This document shows positions 38,311-47,472 of a DNA stretch of 64,000 nt, piece after piece. This DNA comes from Pseudoalteromonas rhizosphaerae (lineage in GTDB: Bacteria; Pseudomonadota; Gammaproteobacteria; Enterobacterales; Alteromonadaceae). Below the pieces are notes generated by a model. That model did not search any database and had not been told where the DNA came from. It saw nothing but the letters and a program-made list of their open reading frames with translations. Numbering within the stretch: the first letter of the stretch is position 1; each line of letters begins with the position of its first letter. A program made the position numbers and the translations under genes. Location of the stretch: positions 620,001-684,000 of the forward strand of contig NZ_CABVLM010000001.1 in assembly GCF_902498845.1 (NCBI RefSeq), read 5' to 3'.

Positions 38311-38949
38311 GTGTACAAACTATTTTATTACCCGCTCAACGCCAGTATGGCGCCGCACTTTATCCTCGAAGAACTGCAAACTGATTTTGAATTAATTTTA
38401 GTGGATAGAAAAAACGAGGCTCATAAAGCAGCCAGTTATTTATCCTTGAACCCCGCAGGGCGAATACCTACATTATTGGACGGTCAACAAGTCGTTTTTG
38501 AAAGTGCCGCTATCTGTATTCATCTTGCTGAAGCACATCCTGCTAAGATGCTTATTCCGCAAATAGGTGAGCACAATCGAGCTGCGTGCTTGCAATGGAT
38601 GATGTATCTAACGAATACCTTGCAAGCTGAGCTCATGGTCTACTTTTATCCGCAGCGCCATAGTATCGATAGCAGTCATATCAGTGCCATTGTCGCTGCA
38701 CAAGAAAAGCGAATTGCCGACATATTTGCTTTACTGGATGCCCAGCTGGAAAATCAAACATTCTTAGTTGGTGAGCAACTTAGCATCTGCGATTTTTACT
38801 TGTTTATGCTTGCGATATGGGCGGATGAACTAAAACAACCACCGCTTTCTTTTGAGTACCTCAACAAGTATTTACGTCGCTTAGCTAAGCGAGAGTCGAT
38901 TATTAACGTGTGTAAAAAAGAAAATCTCAGTTTGGTTGATTATCAATAA
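38311..38949 (+). CDS. Glutathione S-transferase family protein
   Basis: N-terminal thioredoxin-like domain (YKLFYYPLNASMAPHFILEEL; SLNPAGRIPTLLDG; FESAAICIHLAE with the glutathione-binding E-S pair) and an all-helical C-terminal domain. Start is GTG at 38311 with AAGGA six bases upstream. The second GST gene follows after 11 bases; the pair is probably one transcript. Substrate unknown. Confidence 0.9.
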   Translation: MYKLFYYPLNASMAPHFILEELQTDFELILVDRKNEAHKAASYLSLNPAGRIPTLLDGQQVVFESAAICIHLAEAHPAKMLIPQIGEHNRAACLQWMMYLTNTLQAELMVYFYPQRHSIDSSHISAIVAAQEKRIADIFALLDAQLENQTFLVGEQLSICDFYLFMLAIWADELKQPPLSFEYLNKYLRRLAKRESIINVCKKENLSLVDYQ

Positions 38950-38960
38950 TAGGAATTACA

Positions 38961-39602
38961 ATGAAAGTTTATGGAAGAACAACCTCGTTTAACGTACAAA
39001 AAGTACTCTGGTTTCTGGATGAGCTGGGCATGAGTTATCAGCATATTGAAGTGGGTGGTCGTTTTGGCGGCCTTGATAGTGATGACTTTTTAGCATTGAA
39101 CCCGTTGCAAAAAGTGCCGGTACTTGTGGATGGCGATAATGTTATTTGGGAGTCGCACAGTGTACTACGCTATTTGGCGGCAAGTTATGGCACTACAGAT
39201 TGGTATTATGCATCGCCCTATCAGCGTTCGTTATATGAGCGCTGGATGGATTGGTCACAGGTGATTTTTCAACCTGCTTTTATGGCCACATTTTGGGGCT
39301 ATTACCGTAAAACGCAAAAAAACCGTTGTATGGAGCAAATCACACGGGACATACAAGAGTGCGAGCAATGCTTACAGATAATTGAACAACAGCTAAGTCA
39401 TGCCCCCTATCTTGCCGGTGGTAAAATGACCCTGGCTGATATTTGTGTGGGAGCCATTTTACATCGCCTAACATCTCAGGGGTTAGCAATAACATTGCCG
39501 GAGCGAGTGACTCAGTGGTTTGAATTACTAAAAACCAGAGCTGGCTATCAAAAATGGATTATGAGTGATTTTACTGAGCTCCAAGGGCGTGAAGACTTTT
39601 AA
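38961..39602 (+). CDS. Glutathione S-transferase family protein, second copy
   Basis: Another GST, not a recent duplicate of its neighbour: MKVYGRTTSFNVQKVLWFLDELGMSYQ, NPLQKVPVLVDGDNVIWESHSVLRYLA in the glutathione site, and helical domain motif LADICVGAILHRL. AGGAATTACA precedes the ATG. Cytoplasmic; possibly detoxifies electrophiles alongside the upstream GST. Confidence 0.92.
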   Translation: MKVYGRTTSFNVQKVLWFLDELGMSYQHIEVGGRFGGLDSDDFLALNPLQKVPVLVDGDNVIWESHSVLRYLAASYGTTDWYYASPYQRSLYERWMDWSQVIFQPAFMATFWGYYRKTQKNRCMEQITRDIQECEQCLQIIEQQLSHAPYLAGGKMTLADICVGAILHRLTSQGLAITLPERVTQWFELLKTRAGYQKWIMSDFTELQGREDF

Positions 39603-39638
39603 TTTTGTTTTAACGCTTTTAACTAAACAAGGATTATA

Positions 39639-40460
39639 GTGAAATATTTATTATTAGCTGCGATGCTACTTATCACTTTTAGTAGCGCGGCCGAACAGGC
39701 ATTTGAAATACCCAGAAGCTCGGTGGTTAAACTTATCGATCAGCAAAGCAAGCTGAGCTATCCAGTATTTATAAAGCTCCCGCGAAGCTACAGTCGAAAT
39801 AAGGATAAAACATACCCTGTTGTTTACTTGCTCGATGGCTCGTATGCGTTTCAAGTGGCATCGGGAGCGACAAGTTTTCCTATGAACAGCGGTAAAATGG
39901 ATGAAGCAATACTCGTTGCCATTGGTTATTCGCAAGGATCTAAAGGCTCATCAAGCCGAATACGTGATTTCACCCCAAGTAAAGCCAAAGATTGGCAGTT
40001 AGAGACCGGTAAAGCCGCGCAACATATCGATTTTATAGCTGATGTGGTGTTTGAACATATGAAAGCTAACTACCGAATAAAGCCAAAGCAACGTACTTTA
40101 GTGGGAAATTCTCTTGGCGGTTTATTTGCCGCTTATGTGCTTTTTACTCAGCCTAATATGTTTGAAAGTTACATTATCGGTAGCCCGTCGGTGTGGTTTG
40201 ATAATGAGAGCATACTATCTCAGCCGATTACTAAAGCTAAGCAAAACGTTAGGGTTTACTTATCAGTAGGTAGCAAAGAAACCCCTGAATTTGGCGAAGG
40301 GCAAGATATGGTAACGGGAGCGAACAAGCTTGCTGACAAAATACGGCAAAGTAATGATCAGCAGGTGCAATTGCAGTTTTCTATAATAGATGGCGCAAAA
40401 CATGCGACGGCATTTCCAACCACGTTGATCCAAGGTTTAGATTGGCTTTATGCAAAATAG
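39639..40460 (+). CDS. Secreted putative esterase (IroE/esterase-D-like)
   Basis: Signal peptide (YLLLAAMLLITFSSA) then an alpha/beta hydrolase of the 'putative esterase' group: YPVVYLLDGSYAFQ, the nucleophile elbow GNSLGGLFAAYVL and a C-terminal His in DGAKHATAFP. Relatives hydrolyse siderophore or short-chain esters. The start is GTG at 39639 with AAGGATTATA upstream. 36 bases after the second GST gene, so it may share the transcript. Confidence 0.87.
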   Translation: MKYLLLAAMLLITFSSAAEQAFEIPRSSVVKLIDQQSKLSYPVFIKLPRSYSRNKDKTYPVVYLLDGSYAFQVASGATSFPMNSGKMDEAILVAIGYSQGSKGSSSRIRDFTPSKAKDWQLETGKAAQHIDFIADVVFEHMKANYRIKPKQRTLVGNSLGGLFAAYVLFTQPNMFESYIIGSPSVWFDNESILSQPITKAKQNVRVYLSVGSKETPEFGEGQDMVTGANKLADKIRQSNDQQVQLQFSIIDGAKHATAFPTTLIQGLDWLYAK

Positions 40461-40471
40461 CGTAGACATTA

Positions 40472-40643
40472 ATACCAATCGACTTAAATATTTAGCCTTT
40501 CTAGCGTGCTAAATAAAGCGCTAACGGCGTTATAAATTTTTATGTAGAACAACTACACATCAAAAACATATCAAAATTTATGCCTTGTTATCACTCTATT
40601 TATCCGTCGCTATAAACTACCAATGACTTAACACGATTGGTAT
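40472..40643. repeat. Palindromic intergenic repeat, MITE-like
   Basis: About 172 bases bounded by perfect 10-bp terminal inverted repeats ATACCAATCG/CGATTGGTAT. The whole element is an imperfect long palindrome: AGCGTGCTAAATAAAGCGCT on the left resembles the reverse complement of the right arm, and ATAAATTTTT faces AAAATTTAT in the middle. No coding potential. Similar ATACCAAT-ended repeats are familiar from marine gammaproteobacteria; a second copy was not seen in this window. Confidence 0.75.
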
Positions 40644-40682
40644 AAAAAAACCCACGGATAAATTAATATCAGTGGGCTTTTA
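40643..40682 (-). terminator. Intrinsic terminator of the first csp gene
   Basis: On the minus strand AAGCCCAC pairs with GTGGGTTT across a loop and runs into seven T's. It abuts the palindromic repeat. Confidence 0.8.
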
Positions 40683-40714
40683 ATACGTTAAAACGTATTA
40701 ACTAAAACAATCGT

Positions 40715-40924
40715 TTAGATACAAACGATGTTTTCAGCTTGTGGGCCTTTTTGACCTTGAGTAACAGTAAACTGCACACGTTGGCCTTCAGCTAGAGTTT
40801 TGAAGCCGTCACCGCTGATAGCGCTGAAATGAGCGAAAACGTCAGGACCTGACTCTTGCTCGATAAAACCAAAACCTTTAGCTTCGTTGAAAAATTTAAC
40901 TGTACCAGTTGTAGTAGTAGACAT
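40715..40924 (-). CDS. Cold-shock protein, CspA family
   Basis: A 69-residue nucleic-acid-binding protein with RNP1 KGFGFIEQ and RNP2 VFAHFSAI. It melts RNA structure; induction by cold is typical but not universal. The true start is the ATG at 40924 (preceded by AGGATATCTATT), not an upstream in-frame codon. Nearly identical to the paralogue at 41110-41319 (differences at about four residues). The long 5' leader is described separately. Confidence 0.95.
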   Translation of the reverse strand: MSTTTTGTVKFFNEAKGFGFIEQESGPDVFAHFSAISGDGFKTLAEGQRVQFTVTQGQKGPQAENIVCI

Positions 40925-41055
40925 AATAGATATCCTAGATATTAATAAAAGTGTGCCTAAAATCAGGCGGTTTAGCTGAAAAAACAAGTATTTAACTGAG
41001 GATAACGCGATGAATTATTACTAATAACAACGTGGTACGTACAAATAAACAGAAT
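40925..41055 (-). promoter_or_regulatory. Conserved 5' leader of the first csp gene
   Basis: The segment 40984-41052 is about 94% identical (4 changes in 69) to 41380-41448 before the second csp gene. A small hairpin GCCT/AGGC near the gene is present in both copies with a different loop (AAAATC here, TTAAAT there). Long structured leaders of this kind act as thermosensors in cspA mRNAs; that role is inferred. Confidence 0.7.
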
Positions 41056-41109
41056 TTCTTTCAAACTTATAGTGCATTAACGGGTTATCACTAACCCATT
41101 AATTAAAAA

Positions 41110-41319
41110 TTAGATGCAAACGATATTTTCAGCTTGCGGGCCTTTTTGACCTTGAGTAACAGTAAACTGTACACGTTGGCCTTCAGCTAGAGTCTTAAAG
41201 CCATCGCTTGAGATTGCGCTGAAATGAGCAAAAACGTCAGGACCAGACTCTTGTTCAATAAAACCAAAACCTTTAGCTTCGTTAAACCATTTTACTGAAC
41301 CAGTTGTTGTAGTAGACAT
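41110..41319 (-). CDS. Cold-shock protein, CspA family, second copy
   Basis: A 69-residue CSD protein ([20 protein letters not shown] start, RNP1 and RNP2 intact) with VKWFN, the more usual family sequence where the other copy has VKFFN. Tandem with its paralogue in the same direction, with separate leaders, so each likely has its own promoter. A hairpin at 41077-41102 follows the stop codon but lacks a T-run. Confidence 0.95.
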   Translation of the reverse strand: MSTTTTGSVKWFNEAKGFGFIEQESGPDVFAHFSAISSDGFKTLAEGQRVQFTVTQGQKGPQAENIVCI

Positions 41320-41452
41320 AATAGAATCCTAAGAATTAATAAAAGTTCGCCTTTAAATAGGCAATTTAGCAGGAAGAAAACAAGTATTTAACTGAGGATA
41401 GCGCGAAGGATTATTACTAATAACAACGTGGTACTTACAAATAAACAGGGCT
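41320..41452 (-). promoter_or_regulatory. Conserved 5' leader of the second csp gene
   Basis: Counterpart of the leader before the first csp gene, with the shared core at 41380-41448 and the GCCT/AGGC hairpin near the start codon. The rest of 41453-41763 holds no gene; it includes a C-run at 41709-41713. Confidence 0.7.
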
Positions 41453-41763
41453 TTCTATCAACCCGATGCAGAGCAGGATAACAGTAACTTAAACCATATA
41501 ACAAGCTTTATTTACTTTTCTTTTTAAAGCCAAGTTAATTTTGTGAACATATATTGATTAAATAAGAAGAGTCGTAGCCATGCTTACCGTCTCTGCATTC
41601 GCTTTGTTAAAGTGATCTAGGTATGGAGTGTAGACTTATTTTTAGTGGGATTAAATTTAGTTGAATGAGATAATATTTTTAATTGGGGAAGTGCGAAATC
41701 CCACACTCCCCCCCACGAAAAAAAGGAACTCAGCGCTCATTTGAACAGCGACAGACTCCTTAT

Positions 41764-42213
41764 TTATTCAGCAATTGCGATCGCTATTTCTACTTCAGTT
41801 GCGGTTTTATAATATTCATAGTCGCTGGTATAAGTACGAGTGTAACGACAATCATCTGAGCTAAAGTATTGCCAAATTTCACCCCATAAATCAATTATAG
41901 CGTCGGGCATTTCGCCTTCGCCACTAAAGACTAAATAACTCCCTGCGTGCGTTGTAACTGTTACTGAATCACGAAGGTTAATTGATTGCTCATCGCTACA
42001 GGCAATGACATCAAAATCACCGGTCACATCGCTCTCGTAGTTAGTGTAAACACCAAAGACTTTACTGTCTTTTGTGAGTTTTGAGGTATATTTTTCGCCA
42101 AATTTTTGCCAAAGCTCAGCTATCTTTGCTGTGCCAGTATTCATTTCATTGGCATTGCATGTTCTTACTTTTAAGCCGGTTAAGGTCTTACTTGCTAGCT
42201 GTTTTACTTCCAT
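41764..42213 (-). CDS. GyrI-like effector-binding domain protein
   Basis: About 149 residues built like the stand-alone AraC effector-binding/GyrI domain: LASKTLTGLKVRTCNANEM, then KVFGVYTNYESDVTGDFDVIAC, TTHAGSYLVFSGEGEMPDAIIDLWGEIW, and a final strand. Such proteins bind small molecules and, in the SbmC/GyrI case, gyrase. No DNA-binding domain is attached. The role here is unknown. AGGATAGTCTCA precedes the start. Confidence 0.85.
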   Translation of the reverse strand: MEVKQLASKTLTGLKVRTCNANEMNTGTAKIAELWQKFGEKYTSKLTKDSKVFGVYTNYESDVTGDFDVIACSDEQSINLRDSVTVTTHAGSYLVFSGEGEMPDAIIDLWGEIWQYFSSDDCRYTRTYTSDYEYYKTATEVEIAIAIAE

Positions 42214-42355
42214 TGAGACTATCCTTTAGCATTAATACTCAGTATTAACTTAACAGAAAAAGCATGAAGTATTTAATAAATACGCTATAAAAAGGGTTTA
42301 TTTTTTGTTGGTGATTAAACCTTTTGTTGCAACGACTTCACTTTTTTGCAAACAG

Positions 42356-43225
42356 TTACAGCCCAGCTTTGATCACCTCGATCACTTTACTCATTCGTTT
42401 TGCCAAAGGCCGATTACGGTGATAACACACATAAATAGATTCGCTGATCGGGTGCTGTAATGGATGGACGTTAATCAACTGTGGTTTACTAAATGCACTC
42501 ACAGCATGTGCTGGTAGCACAGTAAAACCTAGACCAAGGCTGACAGGTTCAAGAATTAAATTAATTTGGTTTGAAAAACCAGAGCGCTTTATTTGCTCAA
42601 TGTGTTCAAATTCCGCGTAGTTTTCGCTTAATAATAATTGCGCATGATGCTTTGCATCAGGGTGAGCAATGAAGCCAAGTTCGCATAAGTTTTGCCAGCT
42701 TGGAGTTTGGTAATCGATTGGTGTAATTAATAATAGTGCATCTTGGCCGATTTTATGGCTGGTAACCTCGCTGAGTGTTGGGGCTTGAGTTAAAAAACCA
42801 ATATCAGCATTGTGATTAGCAACGGCCTGTTCCACGCTTTCGTTTGGGGCAAAGCGATAATCAATAGTGAGTGCTTTATGTTGCCCTTGTAAATCAAGTA
42901 ATTGATTATAAAACTTAAGCCCGCAACTGCCTGGTGATTGAATCTTTATATTGCCACTGTAGGGTGAGTCGTCATGTAGTTGTTGCTCTAAAAACTGCCA
43001 CTCTTTTAGTAACTGACTTCCTTTTTGATATAAGCCTTGCCCTTGTGCGGTAAGGGTAAACTGCTTGCCATGGCGTTCAAGCAATGCGCAATTAACCTGC
43101 TGCTCTAACTTTTTAATGTGTTGGCTTACGCCTGACTGGGTCATATAAAGGCGTTCTGCAGTTTGGGTAAAGTGATTTACTTCCACTAAGGTGCAAAAGG
43201 TATGTAACCATGTAGGATTTATCAT
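42356..43225 (-). CDS. LysR family regulator
   Basis: Helix-turn-helix HFTQTAERLYMTQSGVSQHIKKLEQQ and an effector domain, 289 residues. Divergent from the VOC protein gene with about 100 bases between, so likely its controller. Effector unknown. Confidence 0.93.
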   Translation of the reverse strand: MINPTWLHTFCTLVEVNHFTQTAERLYMTQSGVSQHIKKLEQQVNCALLERHGKQFTLTAQGQGLYQKGSQLLKEWQFLEQQLHDDSPYSGNIKIQSPGSCGLKFYNQLLDLQGQHKALTIDYRFAPNESVEQAVANHNADIGFLTQAPTLSEVTSHKIGQDALLLITPIDYQTPSWQNLCELGFIAHPDAKHHAQLLLSENYAEFEHIEQIKRSGFSNQINLILEPVSLGLGFTVLPAHAVSAFSKPQLINVHPLQHPISESIYVCYHRNRPLAKRMSKVIEVIKAGL

Positions 43226-43328
43226 TATAAAACGTACTCAAAATGATGATTAATGATAATTTTACTTAATACAGGTCGGTTCGTAAACTAACTCCATCAA
43301 CTAAGCATAGTTAAACAGGAGCATTATT

Positions 43329-43829
43329 ATGAGTCATACCTATCCACGTAGTTTTTCGCACATTGGAATTTCGGTCCCCGATGTTGAAAAAGCCGTTGAG
43401 TTTTACACCAAAGTAATGGGTTGGTACACCATTATGGAGCCGACTTTAATTACCGAAGATAAAAGCCCAATAGGCGAAATGTGTACTGAAGTATTTGGTG
43501 AACAATGGGAAAAATTTAAAATAGCGCACCTTTCAACAGGTGATCGTATTGGTGTAGAAATTTTTGAGTTTAAAAATCAAGAAAACCCAGCTGATAACTT
43601 TGAATACTGGAAAACCGGTATATTCCATTTTTGTGTTCAAGATCCAGATGTAGAAGGCCTTGCTGAGCGTATTGTTGAAGCTGGCGGTAAAAAGCGTATG
43701 GAAGCACCCCGTTACTACTATCCAGGTGAAAAACCGTATCGCATGATCTACATGGAAGACCCGTTTGGTAACATTCTCGAGATTTACAGCCACAGTTATG
43801 AGCTTATTTACAGCGCAGGTGCATACTAA
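43329..43829 (+). CDS. VOC (glyoxalase/dioxygenase) family protein
   Basis: 166 residues with one VOC module pair: FSHIGISVPDVEKAVEFYTKVMGW at the start (first metal His), FHFCVQDPDVEGLAERIVEAGGKKR (second His), and YMEDPFGNILEIYSHSYE (metal Glu). Could be a lyase, isomerase or dioxygenase; the substrate cannot be assigned. CAGGAGCATT lies upstream. Divergent from the LysR gene. Confidence 0.9.
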   Translation: MSHTYPRSFSHIGISVPDVEKAVEFYTKVMGWYTIMEPTLITEDKSPIGEMCTEVFGEQWEKFKIAHLSTGDRIGVEIFEFKNQENPADNFEYWKTGIFHFCVQDPDVEGLAERIVEAGGKKRMEAPRYYYPGEKPYRMIYMEDPFGNILEIYSHSYELIYSAGAY

Positions 43830-43955
43830 ATTAATTGGCATCAGTGTTAAATTGTAACAGCCGCAGCTTAGTTACTGCGGCCTCTGATACCGAAAATGCA
43901 CTACTGGGTTAGTAGTGCTAAGCGTTATAACCACACATGTGATTCATTTGTTTTC

Positions 43956-44690
43956 TTATGCTGGCTCTTCTATGCTATTGCGAGCATTTGTGGTTAAGGC
44001 AACAAGCGCTTTTCGCACTGCTTGTGGTGTCTCGCACACGTTTTCAAAGCTAATAAAATAATTACGTTGTTGGCTTTGAATATAAAACCCCTGTGGCAGT
44101 ATGCCACTCATAACCGGTGCATTATCTGATACGCAATAATGCTGAGCTAATATTAGCGCCATTGCATTTTGATGATCTTCATTCATGTGGTTGATCATGC
44201 TTTGTTCTTGATCTTCGTCCCAGCTTTTAGCAGCGCTTTGCCACTCATCTTTTTCAAGCCAAAATATTTTCCCAAAGCCGCCAATAAAGCGAACTCGCAC
44301 AACATCTAATTGCCATAATTTAAAGTCGTGGGCGTTCCGATAACTGTCAGCTTCTGGGTATAACGCTATGTATTTGTTAAGCAGTATTTCGGCCTGAGGG
44401 CCTGCAACTTCACAACCATCGCCCACCAGTGTGACTCGGCCATGCTCGTTTTGGTCGCCATGGTCAGCGGCATCAAAAATAGTCAAGCTCATACGAGAAT
44501 CGTGCTTTAAGTTTTTAGTGTGTTGGGCTATATCGCTAATAAAAAAGTAGATGCGGCCTTGCTCATCACACATATAAGGGGTTACCGAACCAAACGGATA
44601 ACCTCTTAAGTTGTAAGAAATAGTCGACATAACACCAGCATGGGTTTTAAAAACCAGCTTTTGTGCATCGCTTAATGCTTGTTCTCTCAT
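43956..44690 (-). CDS. hugZ: HugZ-type heme utilisation protein
   Basis: Split-barrel flavin-like domain (MSTISYNLRGYPFGSVTPYMCDE; ARMSL-like region) followed by DUF2470 (MINHMNEDHQNAMALILAQHY). HugZ/HutZ proteins degrade or store heme in the cytoplasm. Its start overlaps the ATPase gene's end by four bases, placing it last in the hmuTUV-hugZ operon. Confidence 0.93.
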   Translation of the reverse strand: MREQALSDAQKLVFKTHAGVMSTISYNLRGYPFGSVTPYMCDEQGRIYFFISDIAQHTKNLKHDSRMSLTIFDAADHGDQNEHGRVTLVGDGCEVAGPQAEILLNKYIALYPEADSYRNAHDFKLWQLDVVRVRFIGGFGKIFWLEKDEWQSAAKSWDEDQEQSMINHMNEDHQNAMALILAQHYCVSDNAPVMSGILPQGFYIQSQQRNYFISFENVCETPQAVRKALVALTTNARNSIEEPA

Positions 44691-45478
44691 GAAAACTCCT
44701 GACGTTGAGAAAAAACCATGGGTGCATTGTTATATGGATGAGAATTAACATGCAGTTTCATGGCGTACATTTGTTGTAAATTAGATTCTGTAAGTACTGT
44801 GTTTATTGGCCCGCTATCGAGTACTTTTTGATCATGTAATAAAATAGCTTCGGTTGCGTAAAGGCTGGCCAAATTTAAATCGTGAATGGCTATAATGGCA
44901 CTGTTGCCCTGCTCTACAAATGCTTTAACACAACTCAATAGAGCATGTTGATGGCGCATATCTAGTGCTGATGTAGGTTCATCAAGCAGCATCAATTTAG
45001 GCTTGGTATGAGTAGAAAAAGCATCTAACTGAGCCAAAGTACGCGCCATATGAACGCGCTGTTGCTCACCGCCTGAAAGCTTACTGACACGGCGGGATAA
45101 GTACTGGGTTAAGTCCATGAGTGCGGCATACTTGTGGACTTTTTCAGCTTGCATTTTAAGAGACTCGGCATAGGGGTAGCGTCCCATTGCAATGAGCTCA
45201 AATACACTAAAATCAAAGCCAACAAGATTGCTTTGCATCATTACTGCTCGTTGAGTGGCTAAGTGTGCTTGAGACAATGTACTCAGAGGATAATTATTAA
45301 ACCGTACTTCGCCTTTAAAGTCATAATGCCCGGCTAAAGCATGCAGCAGTGTTGATTTTCCTGCGCCATTTTCGCCTATCAGTGCTACTAGTTGAGCTTT
45401 TGCAATGTGCCCACTTATGTTTTTTAAAACACTGTGATTGCCAAAACCAACACTTAGGTTATTAAAAGTAATCATCAT
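44687..45478 (-). CDS. hmuV: Heme ABC transporter ATP-binding protein
   Basis: Walker A GENGAGKSTL, signature LSGGEQQRVHMARTL, Walker B LMLLDEPTSALD and the switch His in IIAIHDLNLA. 263 residues, the HmuV size. Overlaps the permease gene by one base. Drives heme import across the inner membrane. Confidence 0.95.
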   Translation of the reverse strand: MMITFNNLSVGFGNHSVLKNISGHIAKAQLVALIGENGAGKSTLLHALAGHYDFKGEVRFNNYPLSTLSQAHLATQRAVMMQSNLVGFDFSVFELIAMGRYPYAESLKMQAEKVHKYAALMDLTQYLSRRVSKLSGGEQQRVHMARTLAQLDAFSTHTKPKLMLLDEPTSALDMRHQHALLSCVKAFVEQGNSAIIAIHDLNLASLYATEAILLHDQKVLDSGPINTVLTESNLQQMYAMKLHVNSHPYNNAPMVFSQRQEFS

Positions 45479-46524
45479 TACCCTCGCTTAGTTTTAATGA
45501 TCAGATAAATAAACAAAGGTGCGCCAAGTAGCGCGGTAATAATACCAATGGGTAACTCTGCAGGCATAACAACTAAACGTGCTAACCAGTCAGAAAGCAG
45601 CAGCACAACAACGCCTAATAACATGCACAGCGGTAACATTTTACGTAAATGCGGGCCAACCATTAAACGGGCAATGTGTGGCACAACTAAGCCAACAAAA
45701 CCTATCAAGCCAGTAAGTGCTACAACGGCACCAACACCTAATGCCACGAGTATAATTACATACAGTTTAAGCTTGTCTGTGTTGACACCTAAATACTGTG
45801 CTTGAGACTCGCCAATCAATAGTAAGTTCATCGGTTCTTTGAGTCGCCACAGACCAAGAATACTCAGTAGCAATAATGGTGTTGCTTGAGTTATGGCATC
45901 CCAATTGGCACCACCTAATGAGCCCATCGTCCAGTAGTTAATTAATCTAAGCGCACTATCGTCAGCGAAATAGCTTAATAAGCCAATAACAGCAAAGGAT
46001 AAAGAATTGATCGCAACCCCCACTAAAATTAGTGTGGTTATATTGACCTGCCTATGCTGCTTAGCAATTAAATACACTAAAGAGGTCACTAACAATGCTC
46101 CTAAAAATGCGGCATAAGGTAAATAGTATTGAGCATTAAAATTAAACTGGGCGCTAAATGCTATAAAGGCGACCGCGACCATGGCTGCGCCTGCGCTAAT
46201 ACCAATAATTGATGGATCAGCCAAAGGATTACGACACAAAGCTTGCGTTGCAGCGCCAGTTTGGGCAAGCACTAAGCCAACCAATACAGCTAGTACAAAT
46301 CGAGGTAGACGTATTTGCGTGACCACATTGATTTGCAGCGCATCAAATTGATTAAAATACTCTGGGGCAATCCATGCGATGGCTAAACGCCAATCCCAGC
46401 CTGCGGGGCCATATCCTATGCTCAGTAGTGCTAGAGCAAAAATACACACAGTAATTAGCAGCATCCACTTTTGGTTTGCAGTTATAGAAACAGGCTTAAA
46501 ACGGCTCAAAGTTAATGTGTTCAT
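45478..46524 (-). CDS. hmuU: Heme ABC transporter permease
   Basis: FecCD-type permease of 348 residues with about ten hydrophobic segments; conserved LPRFVLAVLVGLVLAQTGAATQALCRNPLADPSIIGIS and GLIGFVGLVVPHIARLMVGP. The gene overlaps the binding-protein gene by four bases. Works with hmuV and hmuT. Confidence 0.95.
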   Translation of the reverse strand: MNTLTLSRFKPVSITANQKWMLLITVCIFALALLSIGYGPAGWDWRLAIAWIAPEYFNQFDALQINVVTQIRLPRFVLAVLVGLVLAQTGAATQALCRNPLADPSIIGISAGAAMVAVAFIAFSAQFNFNAQYYLPYAAFLGALLVTSLVYLIAKQHRQVNITTLILVGVAINSLSFAVIGLLSYFADDSALRLINYWTMGSLGGANWDAITQATPLLLLSILGLWRLKEPMNLLLIGESQAQYLGVNTDKLKLYVIILVALGVGAVVALTGLIGFVGLVVPHIARLMVGPHLRKMLPLCMLLGVVVLLLSDWLARLVVMPAELPIGIITALLGAPLFIYLIIKTKRG

Positions 46525-47330
46525 AAGGTAGCTTTATAGTCGCTTAATTCTTTAATACCGGTGGCTATGCGCGGCGACATTCCCAGTGATAGCAGGCTAT
46601 CCATCACCAATAATCGGCACTGCTTTGCAGCTGTTAATAAGCGCAGTGTTGGTTGATTACAAAAAGCCTCTTTACCGCCAAGGCTATAAACAACATGGGC
46701 TGGTGCGATTAAAAAATCGGGCTGTTTTACGGCAAGTACTTCGTTATTTATTACTTTAAAACCTTTGTGCGTAGCGCCTAAATTAGTGACTCCAGCATAA
46801 TCAAGTAATAAGTCAGCAACCGTGTCAGTGCCCGCAGCAACAAGCCCGCGCTCATTAGCTGAGAGTAAAAATAAAGCGCTGTGTGTTTCGGTGCTCGCTT
46901 TTGGAGGTAATGAATTTTTTATTTGTGCTACGAGGGCTTGAGCTTTGTCGTTCGCATTTAAGTCTTTACCAAGGCGTTTAACAAGATTTAGTAAGTCATT
47001 AATTGAGTTGGGTTTTTTATAGTGGATAAGCTCTACACCAGTGGCTTCTATTTGTGCAAGCGCTTGTGCTCGTCCTGCTCCTTCAAGTGCTAAGAGTTTA
47101 GTTGGGCGCACCGAAAGTACACCTTCTGCGGCTAAATCACGGTAATAACCAATTTGATCGAGCTGTGTCGCTTGTTTTGGATATAGGCTCGATTGATCCA
47201 CCGCGACAAGGGTATCTTGCTTATCTAAGGCAAAAATAATTTCAGTTAATGTACCGCCAGCACTCACTATACGCTCCTGCGCGCTTAGGGGGTGAACAGT
47301 CAATAAAATCAATATAAAAAGGTATCTCAT
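46521..47330 (-). CDS. hmuT: Periplasmic heme-binding protein
   Basis: Signal peptide (MRYLFILILLTVHPLSA) and a class III binding-protein fold with GTLTEIIFALDKQDTLVAVDQSSLYP and a lobe with VYSLGGKEAFCNQP. The ATG at 47330 has GGAG seven bases upstream; the upstream TTG is not used. First gene of the operon, behind a Fur box. Confidence 0.93.
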   Translation of the reverse strand: MRYLFILILLTVHPLSAQERIVSAGGTLTEIIFALDKQDTLVAVDQSSLYPKQATQLDQIGYYRDLAAEGVLSVRPTKLLALEGAGRAQALAQIEATGVELIHYKKPNSINDLLNLVKRLGKDLNANDKAQALVAQIKNSLPPKASTETHSALFLLSANERGLVAAGTDTVADLLLDYAGVTNLGATHKGFKVINNEVLAVKQPDFLIAPAHVVYSLGGKEAFCNQPTLRLLTAAKQCRLLVMDSLLSLGMSPRIATGIKELSDYKATL

Positions 47331-47376
47331 AAAAAACTCCAATCATTATTTTCGATTATTATACTCAACTAAATGC

Positions 47377-47395
47377 AAATGAAAATGATTATCAT
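47377..47395. promoter_or_regulatory. Fur box before hmuT
   Basis: AAATGAAAATGATTATCAT matches the 19-bp Fur consensus GATAATGATAATCATTATC at most positions. Sits 47 bases before the hmuT start. Implies iron repression of the operon. Confidence 0.82.
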
Positions 47396-47443
47396 AAATA
47401 ATTGATCTTGTTTTTAGTTAGTTGTAACATCCCTCCCCTACTA

Positions 47444-47462
47444 AATAACAACAATTATCATT
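47444..47462. promoter_or_regulatory. Weaker Fur-box-like site before the heme receptor
   Basis: AATAACAACAATTATCATT keeps the right half of the Fur consensus; the left half is poorer. Ten bases before the receptor start. Confidence 0.5.
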
Positions 47463-47472
47463 TGGAGTTAAT

